Below, piece by piece: positions 9,184 to 20,167 of a stretch of DNA of 64,000 nt. The position numbers and the translations under genes were made by a program. The stretch is from positions 122,876 to 186,875 of the forward strand of contig NZ_ONZF01000007.1 of NCBI RefSeq assembly GCF_900302445.1. The letters run 5' to 3'. The notes under the pieces are model-generated. The model saw only the letters and a list, made by a program, of their open reading frames with translations. It searched no databases and was not told where the DNA came from. Source of the stretch: Palleronia abyssalis (lineage in GTDB: Bacteria > Pseudomonadota > Alphaproteobacteria > Rhodobacterales > Rhodobacteraceae). Positions within the stretch are counted from its first letter, which is position 1. Each line of letters opens with the position of its first letter.

Positions 9184-11238
9184 TTGACCGAGACCGTGAT
9201 CTTCGATCCGCTGGTGCCATGGGCGGTGATCGCCGGGCTGGCGGTTCTGGCCCTGTTGGTCGTGGGCGTCGCCCTGTGGCGCGGTTTGGGCGGCTGGTGG
9301 CTGCGCGGGCTGGCAGCGGTGGCGCTGCTGGCGGCGCTGAGCGGGCCATCGCTGCAGAGCGAGGATCGTGCCCCGCTGACCGACATCGTCATTGCCGTAG
9401 TGGATGAAAGCGCCTCGCAGCGGATTTCCGACCGGGCCGACCAGAGTGCGACCGCGCTGGAGCGGCTGGAGGCCGAGATCGCGGGGCTGGAGAATACCGA
9501 GCTACGCGTGGTGCGGATGGGCGACGGCATCGGGGACGACGGATCGCTTCTGATGACGGCGCTTTCGGAGGCGATGGCCGAGGAGCCGCAGGCGCGGCTG
9601 GCAGGGGCGGTGCTGATCTCGGACGGGCGGCTGCATGATGTGGACCGGGCGCCGGACCTGCCTGCACCGCTGCATCTGCTGATGACGGGGCGCGAAGGCG
9701 ACTGGGACCGGCGGTTGGAGATCACGACCGCCCCCGCCTTCGCGATTCTGGGCGAGGAAGTCGCTTTGCGCCTTCGGGTGGACAACCAGGGCGACGTGCC
9801 GGAAGCGCAGGAGGGCCTCGTGGAGCTGGAGATCGCCATCGACGGGGGCGAGCCTCGGACCTTCACTGTCCCGACCGGCGAGGAGATGGAGCTCCCTGTT
9901 GTGCTGCCGCACGCGGGGATGAACGTCATCCAGTTCAACGTGCCGGCTGTCGAGGGCGAATTGACCGACCGCAACAATGCCGCCGTGGTGCAGATCAACG
10001 GGGTACGGGACCGTCTGCGGGTGCTTCTGGTCTCGGGCGAGCCGCACCCGGGTGAGCGGACGTGGCGGAACCTGCTGAAGTCGGATTCGAGCGTCGATCT
10101 GGTGCATTTCACGATCCTGCGCCCCCCCGAGAAACAGGACGGCGTGCCGGTGAACGAGCTGTCGCTGATCGCCTTCCCCACGCGCGAGCTGTTTCTGGAA
10201 AAGATCGACGAGTTCGACCTGATCATCTTCGACCGCTATCAGCGGCGGGGGATCCTGCCGGCGATCTACCTCGATAACGTACGCCAGTATGTCGAGGACG
10301 GGGGTGCGGTTTTGGTGGCCGCCGGACCGGATTTCGCGACGGCCGCGTCGCTTTATCGATCACCCTTGGGCGACATCCTGCCCGCCGCGCCGACCAGCCG
10401 CGTGCTGGAAGAGGCGTTCCTGCCCGAAATGACTGATCTGGGGCGGCGGCACCCGGTGACCCAAGGCTTGGGCGGCACCGCCGAGACCCCCGATTGGGGC
10501 CGCTGGATGAGGCAGATCGAGCTGGAGCCGTTGTCGGGCGACGTGGTGATGACGGGAATCGGCGACAGCCCCCTTCTGGTGCTGGACCGGGTCGGCGAAG
10601 GGCGCGTGGCGCTTCTGGGGTCGGACCACGCGTGGCTTTGGAGCCGCGGGTTCGAGGGCGGCGGCCCGCAACTCGACCTGCTTCGGCGGCTGGCGCATTG
10701 GTCGATGAAGGAGCCCGAGCTCGAGGAAGAGGCTTTGACCGCCACCGCGGACGGGCAGACGATGACAATCACCCGCCGCACGCTGGAGGACGCCGCCGGC
10801 CCGGTCGAGATAGAAGGGCCGGACGGCGAGACCGTGACGCTGGAGATGGAAGAAGTGGCACCGGGGCGGTTCCAAGCCGAGTATGTCGGCCCCGAGATCG
10901 GCCTCTACCGCCTTGCTCAGGGCGAGGAGGAGGCGGTGATCGCCCTTGGTCCCAGCGCCCCGCGCGAGTTCGAGGAAACCGTTGCAAGCGGTGAACGGCT
11001 GGATCCGGTGATCGACGGGACGCGCGGTGGGATCGCCTCGATCGAGGATGGCTTGCCGGATGTGCGGCAGGTCCGCGAAGGGCGGCCCGCAGCGGGACGC
11101 GGCTGGATCGGGATCACCCCGAGGGAGGCCTACCTAACGGCGGACGTCACGGCGATTCCGCTTCTGCCCGCGTGGGTCTGGCTGCTTGTGGCCGGGGGCC
11201 TTGCCATCGGGGCGTGGCTGCGCGAAGGGCGGCGATAG
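9184..11238 (+). CDS. Membrane protein with VWA-like N-terminal domain, MoxR cluster
   Basis: This 684-residue protein begins at a TTG. Two helices lie near the N-terminus (about 13-30 and 37-53) and one at the C-terminus (about 658-678). The intervening periplasmic or extracytoplasmic mass starts with VIAVVDESASQ, where D.SAS matches the MIDAS DxSxS pattern. A segment resembling a glutamine-amidotransferase-like domain (DLIIFDRYQRRGILP... VEDGGAVLVAAGPDF, about 340-390) follows. It is the fourth gene of the MoxR operon and looks like a paralogous partner of the 919-residue protein, with the better-kept metal site. Role unknown; an ordinary enzyme seems unlikely because no catalytic set is visible. 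Confidence 0.8.
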   Translation: MTETVIFDPLVPWAVIAGLAVLALLVVGVALWRGLGGWWLRGLAAVALLAALSGPSLQSEDRAPLTDIVIAVVDESASQRISDRADQSATALERLEAEIAGLENTELRVVRMGDGIGDDGSLLMTALSEAMAEEPQARLAGAVLISDGRLHDVDRAPDLPAPLHLLMTGREGDWDRRLEITTAPAFAILGEEVALRLRVDNQGDVPEAQEGLVELEIAIDGGEPRTFTVPTGEEMELPVVLPHAGMNVIQFNVPAVEGELTDRNNAAVVQINGVRDRLRVLLVSGEPHPGERTWRNLLKSDSSVDLVHFTILRPPEKQDGVPVNELSLIAFPTRELFLEKIDEFDLIIFDRYQRRGILPAIYLDNVRQYVEDGGAVLVAAGPDFATAASLYRSPLGDILPAAPTSRVLEEAFLPEMTDLGRRHPVTQGLGGTAETPDWGRWMRQIELEPLSGDVVMTGIGDSPLLVLDRVGEGRVALLGSDHAWLWSRGFEGGGPQLDLLRRLAHWSMKEPELEEEALTATADGQTMTITRRTLEDAAGPVEIEGPDGETVTLEMEEVAPGRFQAEYVGPEIGLYRLAQGEEEAVIALGPSAPREFEETVASGERLDPVIDGTRGGIASIEDGLPDVRQVREGRPAAGRGWIGITPREAYLTADVTAIPLLPAWVWLLVAGGLAIGAWLREGRR

Positions 11239-11296
11239 CAGGGAACCCGTATCGTCGCGCAAGGTTGCCCCGCCAGACCTTCAACCGGGACGCATT

Positions 11297-12067
11297 ATGC
11301 TGGACCTTCTAAGCCAACCCCAGGCGTGGGCCGCCTTTGCCGCCCTCGTCACTATGGAAATCGTGCTGGGGATCGACAACCTCATCTTCATCTCGATCGT
11401 TTCGGGCAAGCTGCCCGAGAAACAGGCGCGTATCGCGCAACGCGTCGGGCTGTCGCTGGCCCTGATCCTGCGTCTCGCGCTTCTGTCGGTGATCGCGTGG
11501 ATCGTCGGACTGACTGCGCCGGTGATCGACCTTGGAATTCAAGGCGCGCTTGGCGAACATGGCGAGCCAAGCTTCGAGACCGCGTTCTCGTGGCGTGACA
11601 TCATTCTGATCGCGGGCGGCGCGTTCCTGTGCGTGAAAGCCACGCAGGAGATCCATCACAAGGTATCCCCCGAGGCCCATTCAGACGGCGGCACCAAGGC
11701 GGTCACGTCCCTTGGCGCGGCCATCGTGCAGATCATCGCGCTGGACGCGGTGTTCTCGGTCGATTCGATCCTGACGGCGATCGGTATGACCGATCAGCTT
11801 CCCATCATGGTCGCCGCCGTGATCGTCGCCGTGGGCGTGATGTTCGCCGCCGCGGGGCCCGTGACGCGGTTCGTCAACAACAACCCCACCGTGGTGATGC
11901 TGGCGCTGGCGTTCTTACTGATGATCGGGATGGTCCTGATTGCGGAAGGGTTCGGGCGGCACGTGCCGAAGGGCTACATCTATTCCGCGATGGCCTTTGC
12001 CGTGGTGGTCGAGGTGCTGAACATGCTGTCCCGCAGGCGGCGCACCAAGGCGCAGCACCCGGCCTAG
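11297..12067 (+). CDS. TerC family integral membrane protein
   Basis: This 256-residue protein shows the TerC hallmarks EIVLGIDNLIF (about 21-31) and ALDAVFSVDSIL (about 149-160), both with membrane-embedded acidic residues, and 7-8 predicted helices. TerC proteins are linked to tellurite resistance and, more recently, to metal (Mn2+/Ca2+) export at the membrane during protein secretion; which applies here cannot be told. The ATG at 11297 was chosen over the longer frame from 11186, which overlaps the previous gene. It is convergent with tdk, the two stops overlapping by 4 bp. Confidence 0.9.
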   Translation: MLDLLSQPQAWAAFAALVTMEIVLGIDNLIFISIVSGKLPEKQARIAQRVGLSLALILRLALLSVIAWIVGLTAPVIDLGIQGALGEHGEPSFETAFSWRDIILIAGGAFLCVKATQEIHHKVSPEAHSDGGTKAVTSLGAAIVQIIALDAVFSVDSILTAIGMTDQLPIMVAAVIVAVGVMFAAAGPVTRFVNNNPTVVMLALAFLLMIGMVLIAEGFGRHVPKGYIYSAMAFAVVVEVLNMLSRRRRTKAQHPA

Positions 12068-12645
12068 CGGTCGCCCGTGGCCTCTCGCCAGTGGGTCCGG
12101 CAGAGCGAAACATACGTCTCGTTCCCGCCGATCTGGACCTGATCGCCTTCCGTCAGGGCGCGCCCCTCTGCGTCCTGACGGACCACCATGGTCGCTTTCC
12201 TGCCGCAAAAGCAGATCGTGCGCACTTCGCGCATCTCGTCCGCCCAAGCCAGAAGCGCGGCCGAGCCGGGGAACAGCTTGCCGCGGAAATCGACGCGCAG
12301 GCCATAGCACATCACGGGCACGTTCAGGTCGTCCACCGCGCGGGCCAGTTGCCAGACCTGCGCGTCGGTCAGGAACTGGGCCTCGTCCACGAAGACGCAG
12401 GCGATGGTCGCCTCTGCAATCCAGCCCTCGATCCGGGCGAACAGGTCGTCTTGGGGGTCGTAGGTCTCGGCCGGGGCACCGATGCCGATGCGGCTGCCGA
12501 TGCGGGCGTCGCCCGCACGGCGGTCCATCTGCGCCGTCAGCAGCCGCGTTTCCATGCCGCGTTCGTTGTAGTTGTAAGACGCCTGAAGCAGCAGGGTCGA
12601 TTTGCCGGCATTCATCGTCGAATAGTTGAAGTAAAGCTTGGCCAT
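12064..12645 (-). CDS. tdk: Thymidine kinase
   Basis: This 193-residue type II thymidine kinase uses ATP to make dTMP from thymidine in the salvage pathway. Seen: P-loop STMNAGKST (9-17), Walker B-like FVDEAQFLT (about 94-102) with the catalytic glutamate, CYGLRVDFRGKLF, and a zinc-ribbon lasso with two Cys in CFCGRKAT and Cys/His in CRTHW near the C-terminus. Length is normal for the bacterial enzyme. It lies alone between terC (convergent) and carB (same strand, 38 bp apart, upstream of it), so it may be read through from carB. Confidence 0.95.
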   Translation of the reverse strand: MAKLYFNYSTMNAGKSTLLLQASYNYNERGMETRLLTAQMDRRAGDARIGSRIGIGAPAETYDPQDDLFARIEGWIAEATIACVFVDEAQFLTDAQVWQLARAVDDLNVPVMCYGLRVDFRGKLFPGSAALLAWADEMREVRTICFCGRKATMVVRQDAEGRALTEGDQVQIGGNETYVSLCRTHWREATGDR

Positions 12646-12683
12646 GCGCCCCGGTTACTGGTCCGGGGCGCGAAGGCCAAGGG

Positions 12684-15600
12684 TCAGGCTTGCAGCGGGC
12701 GGACCACCAGATCGCCGGTGCGACGGGCCTGCATCGCCAGCGCTGCGGCATGGCTGCCGGACAGCGTGGTGAAATACGGGATCTTGCCGTACAGGGCGAC
12801 AGACCGCATGGCGCGGCTGTCCTCGACCGCCTGCGCGCCTTCTGTAGTGTTCATCACCAGATCGACGCCGCCATCCTTCATCACGTCCACCACGTTGCGC
12901 CCGGGCTCGTAGACCTTGTTCACAAGGGTTGACTCGATCCCGTTTTCAGCCAGGAAACTATGCGTTCCCGAAGTGGCGACAATCGACAAGCCAAGCTCGA
13001 TCAGGATGCGCGCGGTCTCGACAAGCTGGTCGGTCTTGTCGGTGTCCTTGATTGACAGGAACACCGTCCCCTCGTCCGGCAAATGCACACCCGCGCCCAT
13101 CTGCGCCTTCAGGAAGGCGGTGGCGAAGTCGCGGTCCCAGCCCATCACCTCGCCGGTCGAGCGCATCTCGGGGCCCAGAAGCGTGTCGACGCCGGGAAAA
13201 CGTGCGAAGGGAAGCACCGATTCCTTGACCGAGAACCACGGCATGTCCGGGTCGGCCAGCGTCATCGGATCGGCCAGCGGCAGCGGGCTTTCGACCGACG
13301 CGTCCTCGGGGTACGGAGGCCGCGCGGCGAAGGCGCCCAGCTTTTCGCCCGCCATGAGGCGCGAGGCGATGGCGGCGATGGCGCTGTCGGTGGCCTTGGC
13401 GACGAAGGGCACGGTGCGGCTGGCGCGGGGATTGACCTCGAGCACGTAGATCTCGCCGTCCTTCACCGCGAACTGCACGTTCATCAGGCCCACGACACCC
13501 AGCTTGAGGGCCATGGCGATGGCCTGACGCTCCATCTCCTCGACGATGTCGCGCGGCAGGGTGTGCGGCGGCAGGCAGCAGGCGCTGTCGCCGGAATGCA
13601 CGCCCGCCTCCTCGATATGCTGCATGACGCCAGCGACATGGACGTTTTGACCATCCGACAGGCAGTCCACGTCGACCTCGACCGCGCCGGACAGGTAGCT
13701 GTCCAGCAGCACCGGGTTCTTGCCCGACACGTCCACCGCGTCGCGGATGTAGCGCTTCAAATGGTCGGTATCGCGCACGATCTCCATCGCGCGCCCGCCA
13801 AGCACGTACGACGGGCGGATCACCAGCGGGAAGCCGACTTCGGAGGCCATCTCAAGCGCCTGTTCGTCCGACCGCGCCAGGCCGTTCTTCGGCTGCTTCA
13901 GGCCCAGCTCGTTCAGCATGGCCTGGAACCGCTCGCGATCCTCGGCCAAGTCGATGGCGTCGGGCGAGGTCCCGAGGATCGGGATCCCGGCTTCTTGCAA
14001 GTCATTGGCCAGCTTCAGCGGCGTTTGTCCCCCGAACTGGACGATGACGCCTTTCAGGGTGCCGTTTTCCTGTTCGACCCGCAGGATCTCCATCACATGC
14101 TCGAAGGTCAGCGGCTCGAAGTAAAGACGGTCCGAGGTGTCGTAATCCGTGCTGACCGTCTCGGGGTTGCAGTTGACCATGATGGTCTCGTAGCCCGCAT
14201 CCGACAGCGCGTAGCACGCGTGACAGCAGCAGTAATCGAACTCGATCCCCTGCCCGATCCGGTTCGGACCGCCGCCCAGGATCACGATCTTCTCGCGGTT
14301 CGAGGGGCGCGCCTCATCCTCGACCTCGCCCATCATCGGGGCCTCGTAGGTCGAATACATGTAGGGCGTCTGCGCCTCGAACTCGGCGGCGCAGGTGTCG
14401 ATGCGCTTGAATACAGCCGTCACGCCAAGGTTCTGACGTGCGCGGCGCACCTGCGCCTCGTCCCGGCCGGTCAGCTTGGCCAGACGCGCATCGGTGAAGC
14501 CCATCATCTTCAGATCGCGCAGCCCGTCCTCGTCGCGGGGCAGGCCGTTCTTGCGCACCTGTTCCTCGGCGTCGACGATCTCGTGGATGCGGGCAAGGAA
14601 CCACGGGTCGTAGCTGGTGGTGGCGTGGATCTCGTCCAGCGTCAGGCCATAGCGCATGGCTTGGGCCACGATGCGCAGCCGGTCGGGGGTCTGGCGGGCC
14701 AGCGCCTTGGTGATCGCGGCGCGCGACTGAGACGAGGCGGGATTGTCGTCGATGCCCGGAATCGCGATCTCGTCAAAACCCGACAGCCCCGTTTCCATCG
14801 AAGACAGCGCCTTTTGCACAGACTCGTGGAAGGTGCGGCCGATGGCCATGGCCTCACCCACCGACTTCATCGCCGTGGTCAGGTCGTTCTTGGCGCCGGG
14901 GAATTTCTCGAACGCGAAGCGCGGGATCTTGGTGACGACATAGTCGATCGACGGCTCGAACGATGCGGGCGTGACGCCGGTGATGTCGTTGTCGAGCTCA
15001 TCCAGCGTATAGCCCACCGCCAGCTTCGCAGCGATCTTGGCGATCGGAAAACCGGTGGCTTTGGAGGCCAGCGCAGAGGAGCGCGAGACCCGCGGGTTCA
15101 TCTCAATCACCACCATGCGGCCGTCATCGGGGTTCACGGCCCATTGGACGTTCGACCCGCCGGTTTCGACCCCGATCTCGCGCAGGACGGCGATGCTGGC
15201 CGCGCGCATCTGCTGGTATTCCTTGTCGGTCAGCGTCAGCGCGGGCGCGACGGTGATCGAGTCGCCGGTGTGGACGCCCATCGGATCCACGTTCTCGATC
15301 GCGCAGACGATGATCGCGTTGTCCGCCTTGTCGCGGACGACCTCCATCTCGAACTCTTTCCAGCCCAGAAGGCTTTCGTCCACCAGCACCTGCGCAACCG
15401 GCGACGCATCCATGCCCGAGCGGACGAAATGCTCGTATTCCTCGCGATTATAGGCAACGCCGCCACCGGTGCCGCCCAGCGTGTAGGCGGGTCGGATGAT
15501 CGCGGGCAGGCCGATATCCTCCAGCGCCTCCATCGCCTTGGCGACGCCCGCCTTGATGTCGAAGCCCTTCTCGGTCTTCGGCGCGGACACGATCGTGGCG

Positions 15601-16034
15601 CGGGGGTTTTCCAGCCCGATCCGGTCCATCGCCTCGCGGAACAGGCCCCGGTCCTCGGCCATCTCGATAGCCTCGCGGCGGGCGCCGATCATCTCGACCC
15701 CGTGCTTTTCCAACACGCCCATCTCTTCCAGCTTCAGGGCGGTATTCAGGCCAGTCTGACCGCCCATGGTCGGCAGCAGCGCGTCGGGCTTTTCCTTCTC
15801 GATGATCTTGGCGACCACCTCGGGGGTGATCGGCTCGATATAGGTCGCGTCGGCCAGACCGGGATCGGTCATGATCGTCGCGGGGTTCGAGTTGACGAGG
15901 ATGACGCGATACCCCTCTTCGCGCAGGGCCTTGCAGGCCTGTGCGCCGGAATAGTCGAATTCGCAGGCCTGCCCGATGATGATGGGTCCGGCCCCGATGA
16001 TCATGATGGACTGAATATCGGTACGTTTCGGCAT
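12684..16034 (-). CDS. carB: Carbamoyl-phosphate synthase large subunit
   Basis: This 1116-residue protein has the duplicated ATP-grasp architecture of CarB: it starts [18 protein letters not shown] and repeats the related [19 protein letters not shown] in the second half, and ends with an MGS-like allosteric domain ([18 protein letters not shown]). It makes carbamoyl phosphate from bicarbonate, ATP and ammonia delivered by CarA, feeding arginine and pyrimidine synthesis. The ATG at 16034 is preceded by GGGGGAC; the 99-residue upstream open frame is not conserved in character. carA is not in the window. Confidence 0.97.
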   Translation of the reverse strand: MPKRTDIQSIMIIGAGPIIIGQACEFDYSGAQACKALREEGYRVILVNSNPATIMTDPGLADATYIEPITPEVVAKIIEKEKPDALLPTMGGQTGLNTALKLEEMGVLEKHGVEMIGARREAIEMAEDRGLFREAMDRIGLENPRATIVSAPKTEKGFDIKAGVAKAMEALEDIGLPAIIRPAYTLGGTGGGVAYNREEYEHFVRSGMDASPVAQVLVDESLLGWKEFEMEVVRDKADNAIIVCAIENVDPMGVHTGDSITVAPALTLTDKEYQQMRAASIAVLREIGVETGGSNVQWAVNPDDGRMVVIEMNPRVSRSSALASKATGFPIAKIAAKLAVGYTLDELDNDITGVTPASFEPSIDYVVTKIPRFAFEKFPGAKNDLTTAMKSVGEAMAIGRTFHESVQKALSSMETGLSGFDEIAIPGIDDNPASSQSRAAITKALARQTPDRLRIVAQAMRYGLTLDEIHATTSYDPWFLARIHEIVDAEEQVRKNGLPRDEDGLRDLKMMGFTDARLAKLTGRDEAQVRRARQNLGVTAVFKRIDTCAAEFEAQTPYMYSTYEAPMMGEVEDEARPSNREKIVILGGGPNRIGQGIEFDYCCCHACYALSDAGYETIMVNCNPETVSTDYDTSDRLYFEPLTFEHVMEILRVEQENGTLKGVIVQFGGQTPLKLANDLQEAGIPILGTSPDAIDLAEDRERFQAMLNELGLKQPKNGLARSDEQALEMASEVGFPLVIRPSYVLGGRAMEIVRDTDHLKRYIRDAVDVSGKNPVLLDSYLSGAVEVDVDCLSDGQNVHVAGVMQHIEEAGVHSGDSACCLPPHTLPRDIVEEMERQAIAMALKLGVVGLMNVQFAVKDGEIYVLEVNPRASRTVPFVAKATDSAIAAIASRLMAGEKLGAFAARPPYPEDASVESPLPLADPMTLADPDMPWFSVKESVLPFARFPGVDTLLGPEMRSTGEVMGWDRDFATAFLKAQMGAGVHLPDEGTVFLSIKDTDKTDQLVETARILIELGLSIVATSGTHSFLAENGIESTLVNKVYEPGRNVVDVMKDGGVDLVMNTTEGAQAVEDSRAMRSVALYGKIPYFTTLSGSHAAALAMQARRTGDLVVRPLQA

Positions 16035-16061
16035 GGCGTCCCCCGGGGCAAATCGTCCGGG

Positions 16062-16089
16062 GTTATACGGGCCGCGCTCGGGGGCGCAA
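16062..16089 (-). promoter_or_regulatory. Putative carB promoter
   Basis: On the reverse strand TTGCGC (16084-16089) is followed after 16 bp by TATAAC (16062-16067), about 28 bp before the carB ATG. This would give a short 5' leader of about 20 nt. Confidence 0.4.
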
Positions 16090-16207
16090 GGCCCCTGAAC
16101 GACGGGGGCCCGCCATCTTGGTCGAACCCTACCACTATTTGGGTCGCAGGCGGGGTGTGACCGGGGCGTTCCGGTTAAGGGAGACGTAGCGAGGGCGCCC
16201 TCGCCGC

Positions 16208-17401
16208 CTATCCGTAGAGGTAGTCGCGCGTGATCGGGACGGCGTCGATCTCTCGCGTCAGCTGAAGCTGGAAGACGACCTGATGGCCGGCGATGAAGCT
16301 CATCTCGGAAGCGATGAGGTAGTAGCGCCACATCCGGCAGAACCGCTCGTCATACAGCGCGCGCGCCTTGTCGATCCCGGCCTCGAAACGGTCCGTCCAG
16401 CTTCGCAGGGTCTTGGCGTAGTGCAGGCGCCAGACCTCGATATCGGTCGAGGCGAGAGACTGACGTTCGATGGCGGCCGAAGTCTCGGACAGGGCGGGAA
16501 TATAGCCGCCGGGAAAGATGTACTTGGCGATGAAGGGCGATGTGATGCCGGGCGGATTGGTGCGCCCGATCGTGTGGATCAGCGCCACGCCGTCCTTGTC
16601 CAAAACCTCGCGGACCTTGCCGAAATATTCGTCGTAATGGGGCTGGCCGACATGTTCGAACATTCCCACGGACACGATGCGGTCGAACGGCCCTTCGACG
16701 TCGCGGTAATCCTGCAGACGGATGTCCACCTTGTCCTGCAGGCCCCTGGCGGCCACACGCTCCTGCCCCAACTTGTGTTGTTCTTCGGACAGGGTCACGC
16801 CGACGACTTGGGCCCCGAACTCCTCGGCCAGGGTGATCGCCATGCCGCCCCAGCCGCACCCGATATCGAGGACGCGCATCCCCGGCTCGATCAGCAGTTT
16901 CTTGGCGATGTGGCGCTTCTTGGCCAGCTGCGCCTCTTCCAGCGTGATGTCGTCCGAGGGCCAGTAGGCGCAGGAATACTGCCGGTCGTCGTCAAGAAAG
17001 ATGTCGTATAGTTCGGCCGACAGATCGTAGTGATGGGCCACGTTCTTGCGCGCCCGGGTGGCGGGATTGAACTGCGACACGCGGCGCAACTGGCGGCCCA
17101 GGCCGACCTGCGCGTTCTGGATCCAATGGCGATTCCCGGCGCGCATGTTGCCAAGGATCAACCCCATGAACCCGCGCAGATCGTCGTTCTCGATCAGGAT
17201 GTCGCCATCCATATAGCCTTCGCCCATGCCCAGATCGGGGTTTCGGACGATATCGGCCAGGCGGCTTTCGGTCTTGATCTCGACTGCGATTTCCGGTGCC
17301 CCGGATCCGGCCCGGAACGTCCGACCCGACGGCAGCGTCACGTCCAGCGTTCCCTGCTTCACGATCGATCGAACGATTTGTTCGAACACCCTCTCCCACA
17401 T
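16208..17401 (-). CDS. Cyclopropane-fatty-acyl-phospholipid synthase-type SAM methyltransferase
   Basis: This 397-residue protein has an N-terminal domain (1-100) followed by [19 protein letters not shown], a hallmark of CFA synthases. The SAM site is [13 protein letters not shown] (about 180-192) and the C-terminal signature is [19 protein letters not shown] synthases add a methylene bridge to unsaturated phospholipid acyl chains at the inner membrane. Rhodobacteraceae carry several paralogues, some making other methylated fatty acids, so the exact product is not assured. ATG 17401 has GAGGA at a fair distance; the frame is open 18 codons further but that stretch is rich in Arg and unlikely. 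Confidence 0.88.
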   Translation of the reverse strand: MWERVFEQIVRSIVKQGTLDVTLPSGRTFRAGSGAPEIAVEIKTESRLADIVRNPDLGMGEGYMDGDILIENDDLRGFMGLILGNMRAGNRHWIQNAQVGLGRQLRRVSQFNPATRARKNVAHHYDLSAELYDIFLDDDRQYSCAYWPSDDITLEEAQLAKKRHIAKKLLIEPGMRVLDIGCGWGGMAITLAEEFGAQVVGVTLSEEQHKLGQERVAARGLQDKVDIRLQDYRDVEGPFDRIVSVGMFEHVGQPHYDEYFGKVREVLDKDGVALIHTIGRTNPPGITSPFIAKYIFPGGYIPALSETSAAIERQSLASTDIEVWRLHYAKTLRSWTDRFEAGIDKARALYDERFCRMWRYYLIASEMSFIAGHQVVFQLQLTREIDAVPITRDYLYG

Positions 17402-17503
17402 GGGCTTGTCCTCGGCTTTTCTTCTTCTGTTACAACGTCTGCGACTCTTCACCACACCTTGAACTCTGTTCTTCCGGGCGGCGGGGTCAAGTACCCCCTG
17501 CGC

Positions 17504-17532
17504 TTGACTTCATGGCGGCAGGCATGTGTATC
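17504..17532 (+). promoter_or_regulatory. Putative aspS promoter
   Basis: TTGACT (17504-17509), a 17-bp spacer, then TGTATC (17527-17532), 34 bp before the aspS start codon. Confidence 0.4.
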
Positions 17533-17565
17533 GCGCGGGTCAAGCCCTGTTTCACGGAGTCCGTC

Positions 17566-19338
17566 ATGCACGCCTACCGCAGCCACACCTGCGCCGACCT
17601 GAGGAAAGCCAATGTCGGCGACGACGTGCGCCTGGCCGGCTGGGTCCATCGCGTGCGCGACCACGGCGGCGTGCTGTTCATCGACCTGCGCGACCATTTC
17701 GGCATGACGCAGGTGATCTGCGACCCCGACAGCCCGGTGTTTTCCGAGGTCGAGAAGGTCCGCAGCGAATGGTGCATCCGCATCGACGGCAGCGTGAAGG
17801 CCCGTGACGAAAGCCTGGTGAACGCCAAGCTGCCCACGGGAGAGATCGAGGTCTATTGCCGCGGGATCGAGGTTCTGGGCCGCGCGGGCGAGCTTCCCCT
17901 GCCCGTCTTCGGCGAACCCGAGTACCCCGAGGAAACGCGCCTGAAATACCGCTTCCTCGACCTGCGGCGCGAGACGTTGCACAAGAACATGGTGCTGCGG
18001 TCTGACGTCGTGCGCGACCTGCGCGAGCGGATGTGGGGCCAGGGCTTCAACGAATACCAGACACCGATCCTGACCGCTTCGTCCCCCGAGGGCGCGCGCG
18101 ACTTTCTGGTGCCGTCGCGCCTGCATCCGGGCAAGTTCTATGCGCTGCCGCAGGCTCCGCAGCAGTTCAAGCAGCTGATCATGGTGTCGGGCTTCGACAA
18201 GTATTTCCAGATCGCCCCCTGCTTCCGCGACGAAGACCCGCGCGCCGACCGCTCGCCCACCGATTTCTACCAGCTCGACCTGGAAATGTCCTTCGTCGAG
18301 CAAGAGGACGTGTTTGCCACGATCGAGCCGGTCATGCGCGGCTGTTTCGAGAAGTTCGGCGGCGGTCGCGCCGTGGATCAGGCCTTCCCGCGCATCAGTT
18401 ATGCCGACGCCGCGCTGAAATACGGCACCGACAAGCCCGATCTGCGCAACCCGATCGAGATGCAGGTCGTTTCCGAGCATTTCGCCGGGTCCGGCTTTGC
18501 GATCTTCGCCAGCTTGCTGGAAAAAGAAGGCACCGAAATCCGCGCCATTCCCGCCCCCAAGGGCGGCAGCCGCAAGTTCTGCGACCGGATGAACAAGTTC
18601 GCGCAGGAGCAGGGCCTTCCGGGGATGGGATATATCTTCTGGCGTGACGGCGAAAACGGCCTCGAAGCCGCCGGGCCGCTGGCCAAGAATATCGGCCCCG
18701 AACGGACCGAGGCGATCCGCCAGCAACTGTCGCTCGGCAAGGGCGATGCCGCCTTCTTCCTTGGCGGCAAACCCTCGGATTTCGAAGGCGTCGCTGGCCG
18801 TGCCCGCACCGTCATCGGGGACGAACTTGGGCTGACCGACAAGGACCGCTTCGCCTTCGCGTGGATCGTCGATTTCCCGATGTACGAGAAGGACGACGAG
18901 GGGAAGATCGACTTCAGCCACAACCCGTTCTCGATGCCACAAGGCGGGATGGAGGCGCTGGACGGCGACCCGCTGGAGGTGAAGGGCTTCCAGTACGACC
19001 TGGCCTGCAACGGGTACGAGCTGGTGTCGGGCGCGATCCGGAACCACCGCCCCGAAATCATGTTCAAGGCGTTCGAGATCGCGGGCTACCCCGAATCCGA
19101 GGTGCGCGAGCGCTTCGGCGGCATGGTCAACGCGTTCCAGTATGGCGCCCCGCCCCACGGTGGCTGCGCCGCCGGGATCGACCGGATGGTGATGCTGCTG
19201 GCGGACGAGCAGAATATCCGGCAGGTCATAATGTTCCCGATGAACCAGCAGGCGCAGGACCTGATGATGGGCGCCCCTTCGGAGCCTACGCCCGCCCAGC
19301 TGCGCGAGCTTGGCCTGCGGGTTCTGCCGCGCGAATAG
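17566..19338 (+). CDS. aspS: Aspartyl-tRNA synthetase
   Basis: This 590-residue class II enzyme has the length of the bacterial-type AspRS. It has an N-terminal OB-fold anticodon domain ([19 protein letters not shown]), class II motif 2 with [20 protein letters not shown], a GAD insertion in the middle (about 290-420), and motif 3 [16 protein letters not shown] near the C-terminus. It charges tRNA-Asp. Whether it also charges tRNA-Asn cannot be decided here. The ATG at 17566 has GGAG about 8 bases upstream; the longer frame from 17296 overlaps the divergent cfa-like gene and is rejected. Confidence 0.97.
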   Translation: MHAYRSHTCADLRKANVGDDVRLAGWVHRVRDHGGVLFIDLRDHFGMTQVICDPDSPVFSEVEKVRSEWCIRIDGSVKARDESLVNAKLPTGEIEVYCRGIEVLGRAGELPLPVFGEPEYPEETRLKYRFLDLRRETLHKNMVLRSDVVRDLRERMWGQGFNEYQTPILTASSPEGARDFLVPSRLHPGKFYALPQAPQQFKQLIMVSGFDKYFQIAPCFRDEDPRADRSPTDFYQLDLEMSFVEQEDVFATIEPVMRGCFEKFGGGRAVDQAFPRISYADAALKYGTDKPDLRNPIEMQVVSEHFAGSGFAIFASLLEKEGTEIRAIPAPKGGSRKFCDRMNKFAQEQGLPGMGYIFWRDGENGLEAAGPLAKNIGPERTEAIRQQLSLGKGDAAFFLGGKPSDFEGVAGRARTVIGDELGLTDKDRFAFAWIVDFPMYEKDDEGKIDFSHNPFSMPQGGMEALDGDPLEVKGFQYDLACNGYELVSGAIRNHRPEIMFKAFEIAGYPESEVRERFGGMVNAFQYGAPPHGGCAAGIDRMVMLLADEQNIRQVIMFPMNQQAQDLMMGAPSEPTPAQLRELGLRVLPRE

Positions 19339-19358
19339 CGCCTTTTACAGAATGCAAG

Positions 19359-19394
19359 AAGGCCCGCCACCCGGACAGGATGGCGGGCCTTTTT
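19359..19394 (+). terminator. Bidirectional terminator between aspS and the convergent unknown gene
   Basis: An 11-bp perfect stem AAGGCCCGCCA / TGGCGGGCCTT with an 11-nt loop ends in TTTTT on the + strand and has A residues on the 5' side for the other strand. Confidence 0.9.
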
Positions 19395-19411
19395 CATGTC
19401 CCCGTCCGGGA

Positions 19412-20167
19412 TCAGTTCGAGGGCTTCAGCCCCAGAAGCGCATTGTCCAGAACGTCGTCCAATCGCGCGATCCACTGCCCGATGGCCTCTTTCGCCCGGG
19501 CGCCGTCGATGTCGATCACGATGACATCGCGCGAATTGGCGACCCGCATCGAGAACGCCTCGCCATAGACGGACTGGCCCAGGACATCGACGCTTTCGAC
19601 ACCCGCTGCCGTGAACCGCGCCATGAACGGGTTCGACACGTCCGCGGTCAGGCCCTGATCCTCGGTGAAGGCCGGGGACCGCACGGCCAGCATCGTCTCG
19701 GCCTTGCGGTGGCCGGACCCGGCATCGGCGAACTCGGACGAGGTCATGAAGTCCGACAGGTCGTTCAATTCGTCGCGCAACCGGGTCGAGACTCCGGCCG
19801 TCTCGCGCAGCGAGGTTGCCCAAGCATCGAAATTGTCGATCTGCGTGTAATCCTCCATCAGGAAATACCGCAGCGCGTTCGTCACGGGAAACAGCTTCGC
19901 CCGGTCTGTGCCTTCCATGTCCAGGATGACCAGCTTTGCAATCCGCCGCTGAGCGCGGCTCATCAGCAGAAGGTTGGTGATGAGGTAGGCCGCCGCCATC
20001 TGCTCGGCCGCGGCACCCAGATGTTCGGCATTGCGCACGGCCAGCACCAGCTTGCCCAGATCCGTGATGGATTTGCCGTGGGCGAAGGCGTCGAACTTGG
20101 CCTTCTCTTCGTCCACGAAGAAGGCGATGTCGTCGTATTTCGGGTTGCTCATCGCGGCCTCCGTCAT
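19412..20167 (-). CDS. Protein of unknown function, translationally coupled to pheA
   Basis: This 251-residue soluble protein is mainly helical, with MSNPKYDDIAFFVDEEKAKFDAFAHGKSITDLGKLV at the start, KLVILDMEGTDRAKLFPVTNAL in the middle and a C-terminal strand SRDVIVIDIDGARA. No catalytic motif or membrane segment is evident and I do not recognise a named family. Its ATG (20165-20167) overlaps the pheA stop (ATGA), so it is made with the tyrA-pheA products; a role in aromatic amino acid synthesis is only a guess from position. The second Met (MSNPK) is an alternative start. Confidence 0.75.
   Translation of the reverse strand: MTEAAMSNPKYDDIAFFVDEEKAKFDAFAHGKSITDLGKLVLAVRNAEHLGAAAEQMAAAYLITNLLLMSRAQRRIAKLVILDMEGTDRAKLFPVTNALRYFLMEDYTQIDNFDAWATSLRETAGVSTRLRDELNDLSDFMTSSEFADAGSGHRKAETMLAVRSPAFTEDQGLTADVSNPFMARFTAAGVESVDVLGQSVYGEAFSMRVANSRDVIVIDIDGARAKEAIGQWIARLDDVLDNALLGLKPSN

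Noticed and set aside
13083..16160. 1025-codon open frame on + across carB
   Set aside because: It is exactly antisense to carB, whose protein is complete and typical; long antisense frames are expected in high-GC coding DNA.
17449..19158. 569-codon open frame on - across aspS
   Set aside because: It is antisense to a complete aspartyl-tRNA synthetase.
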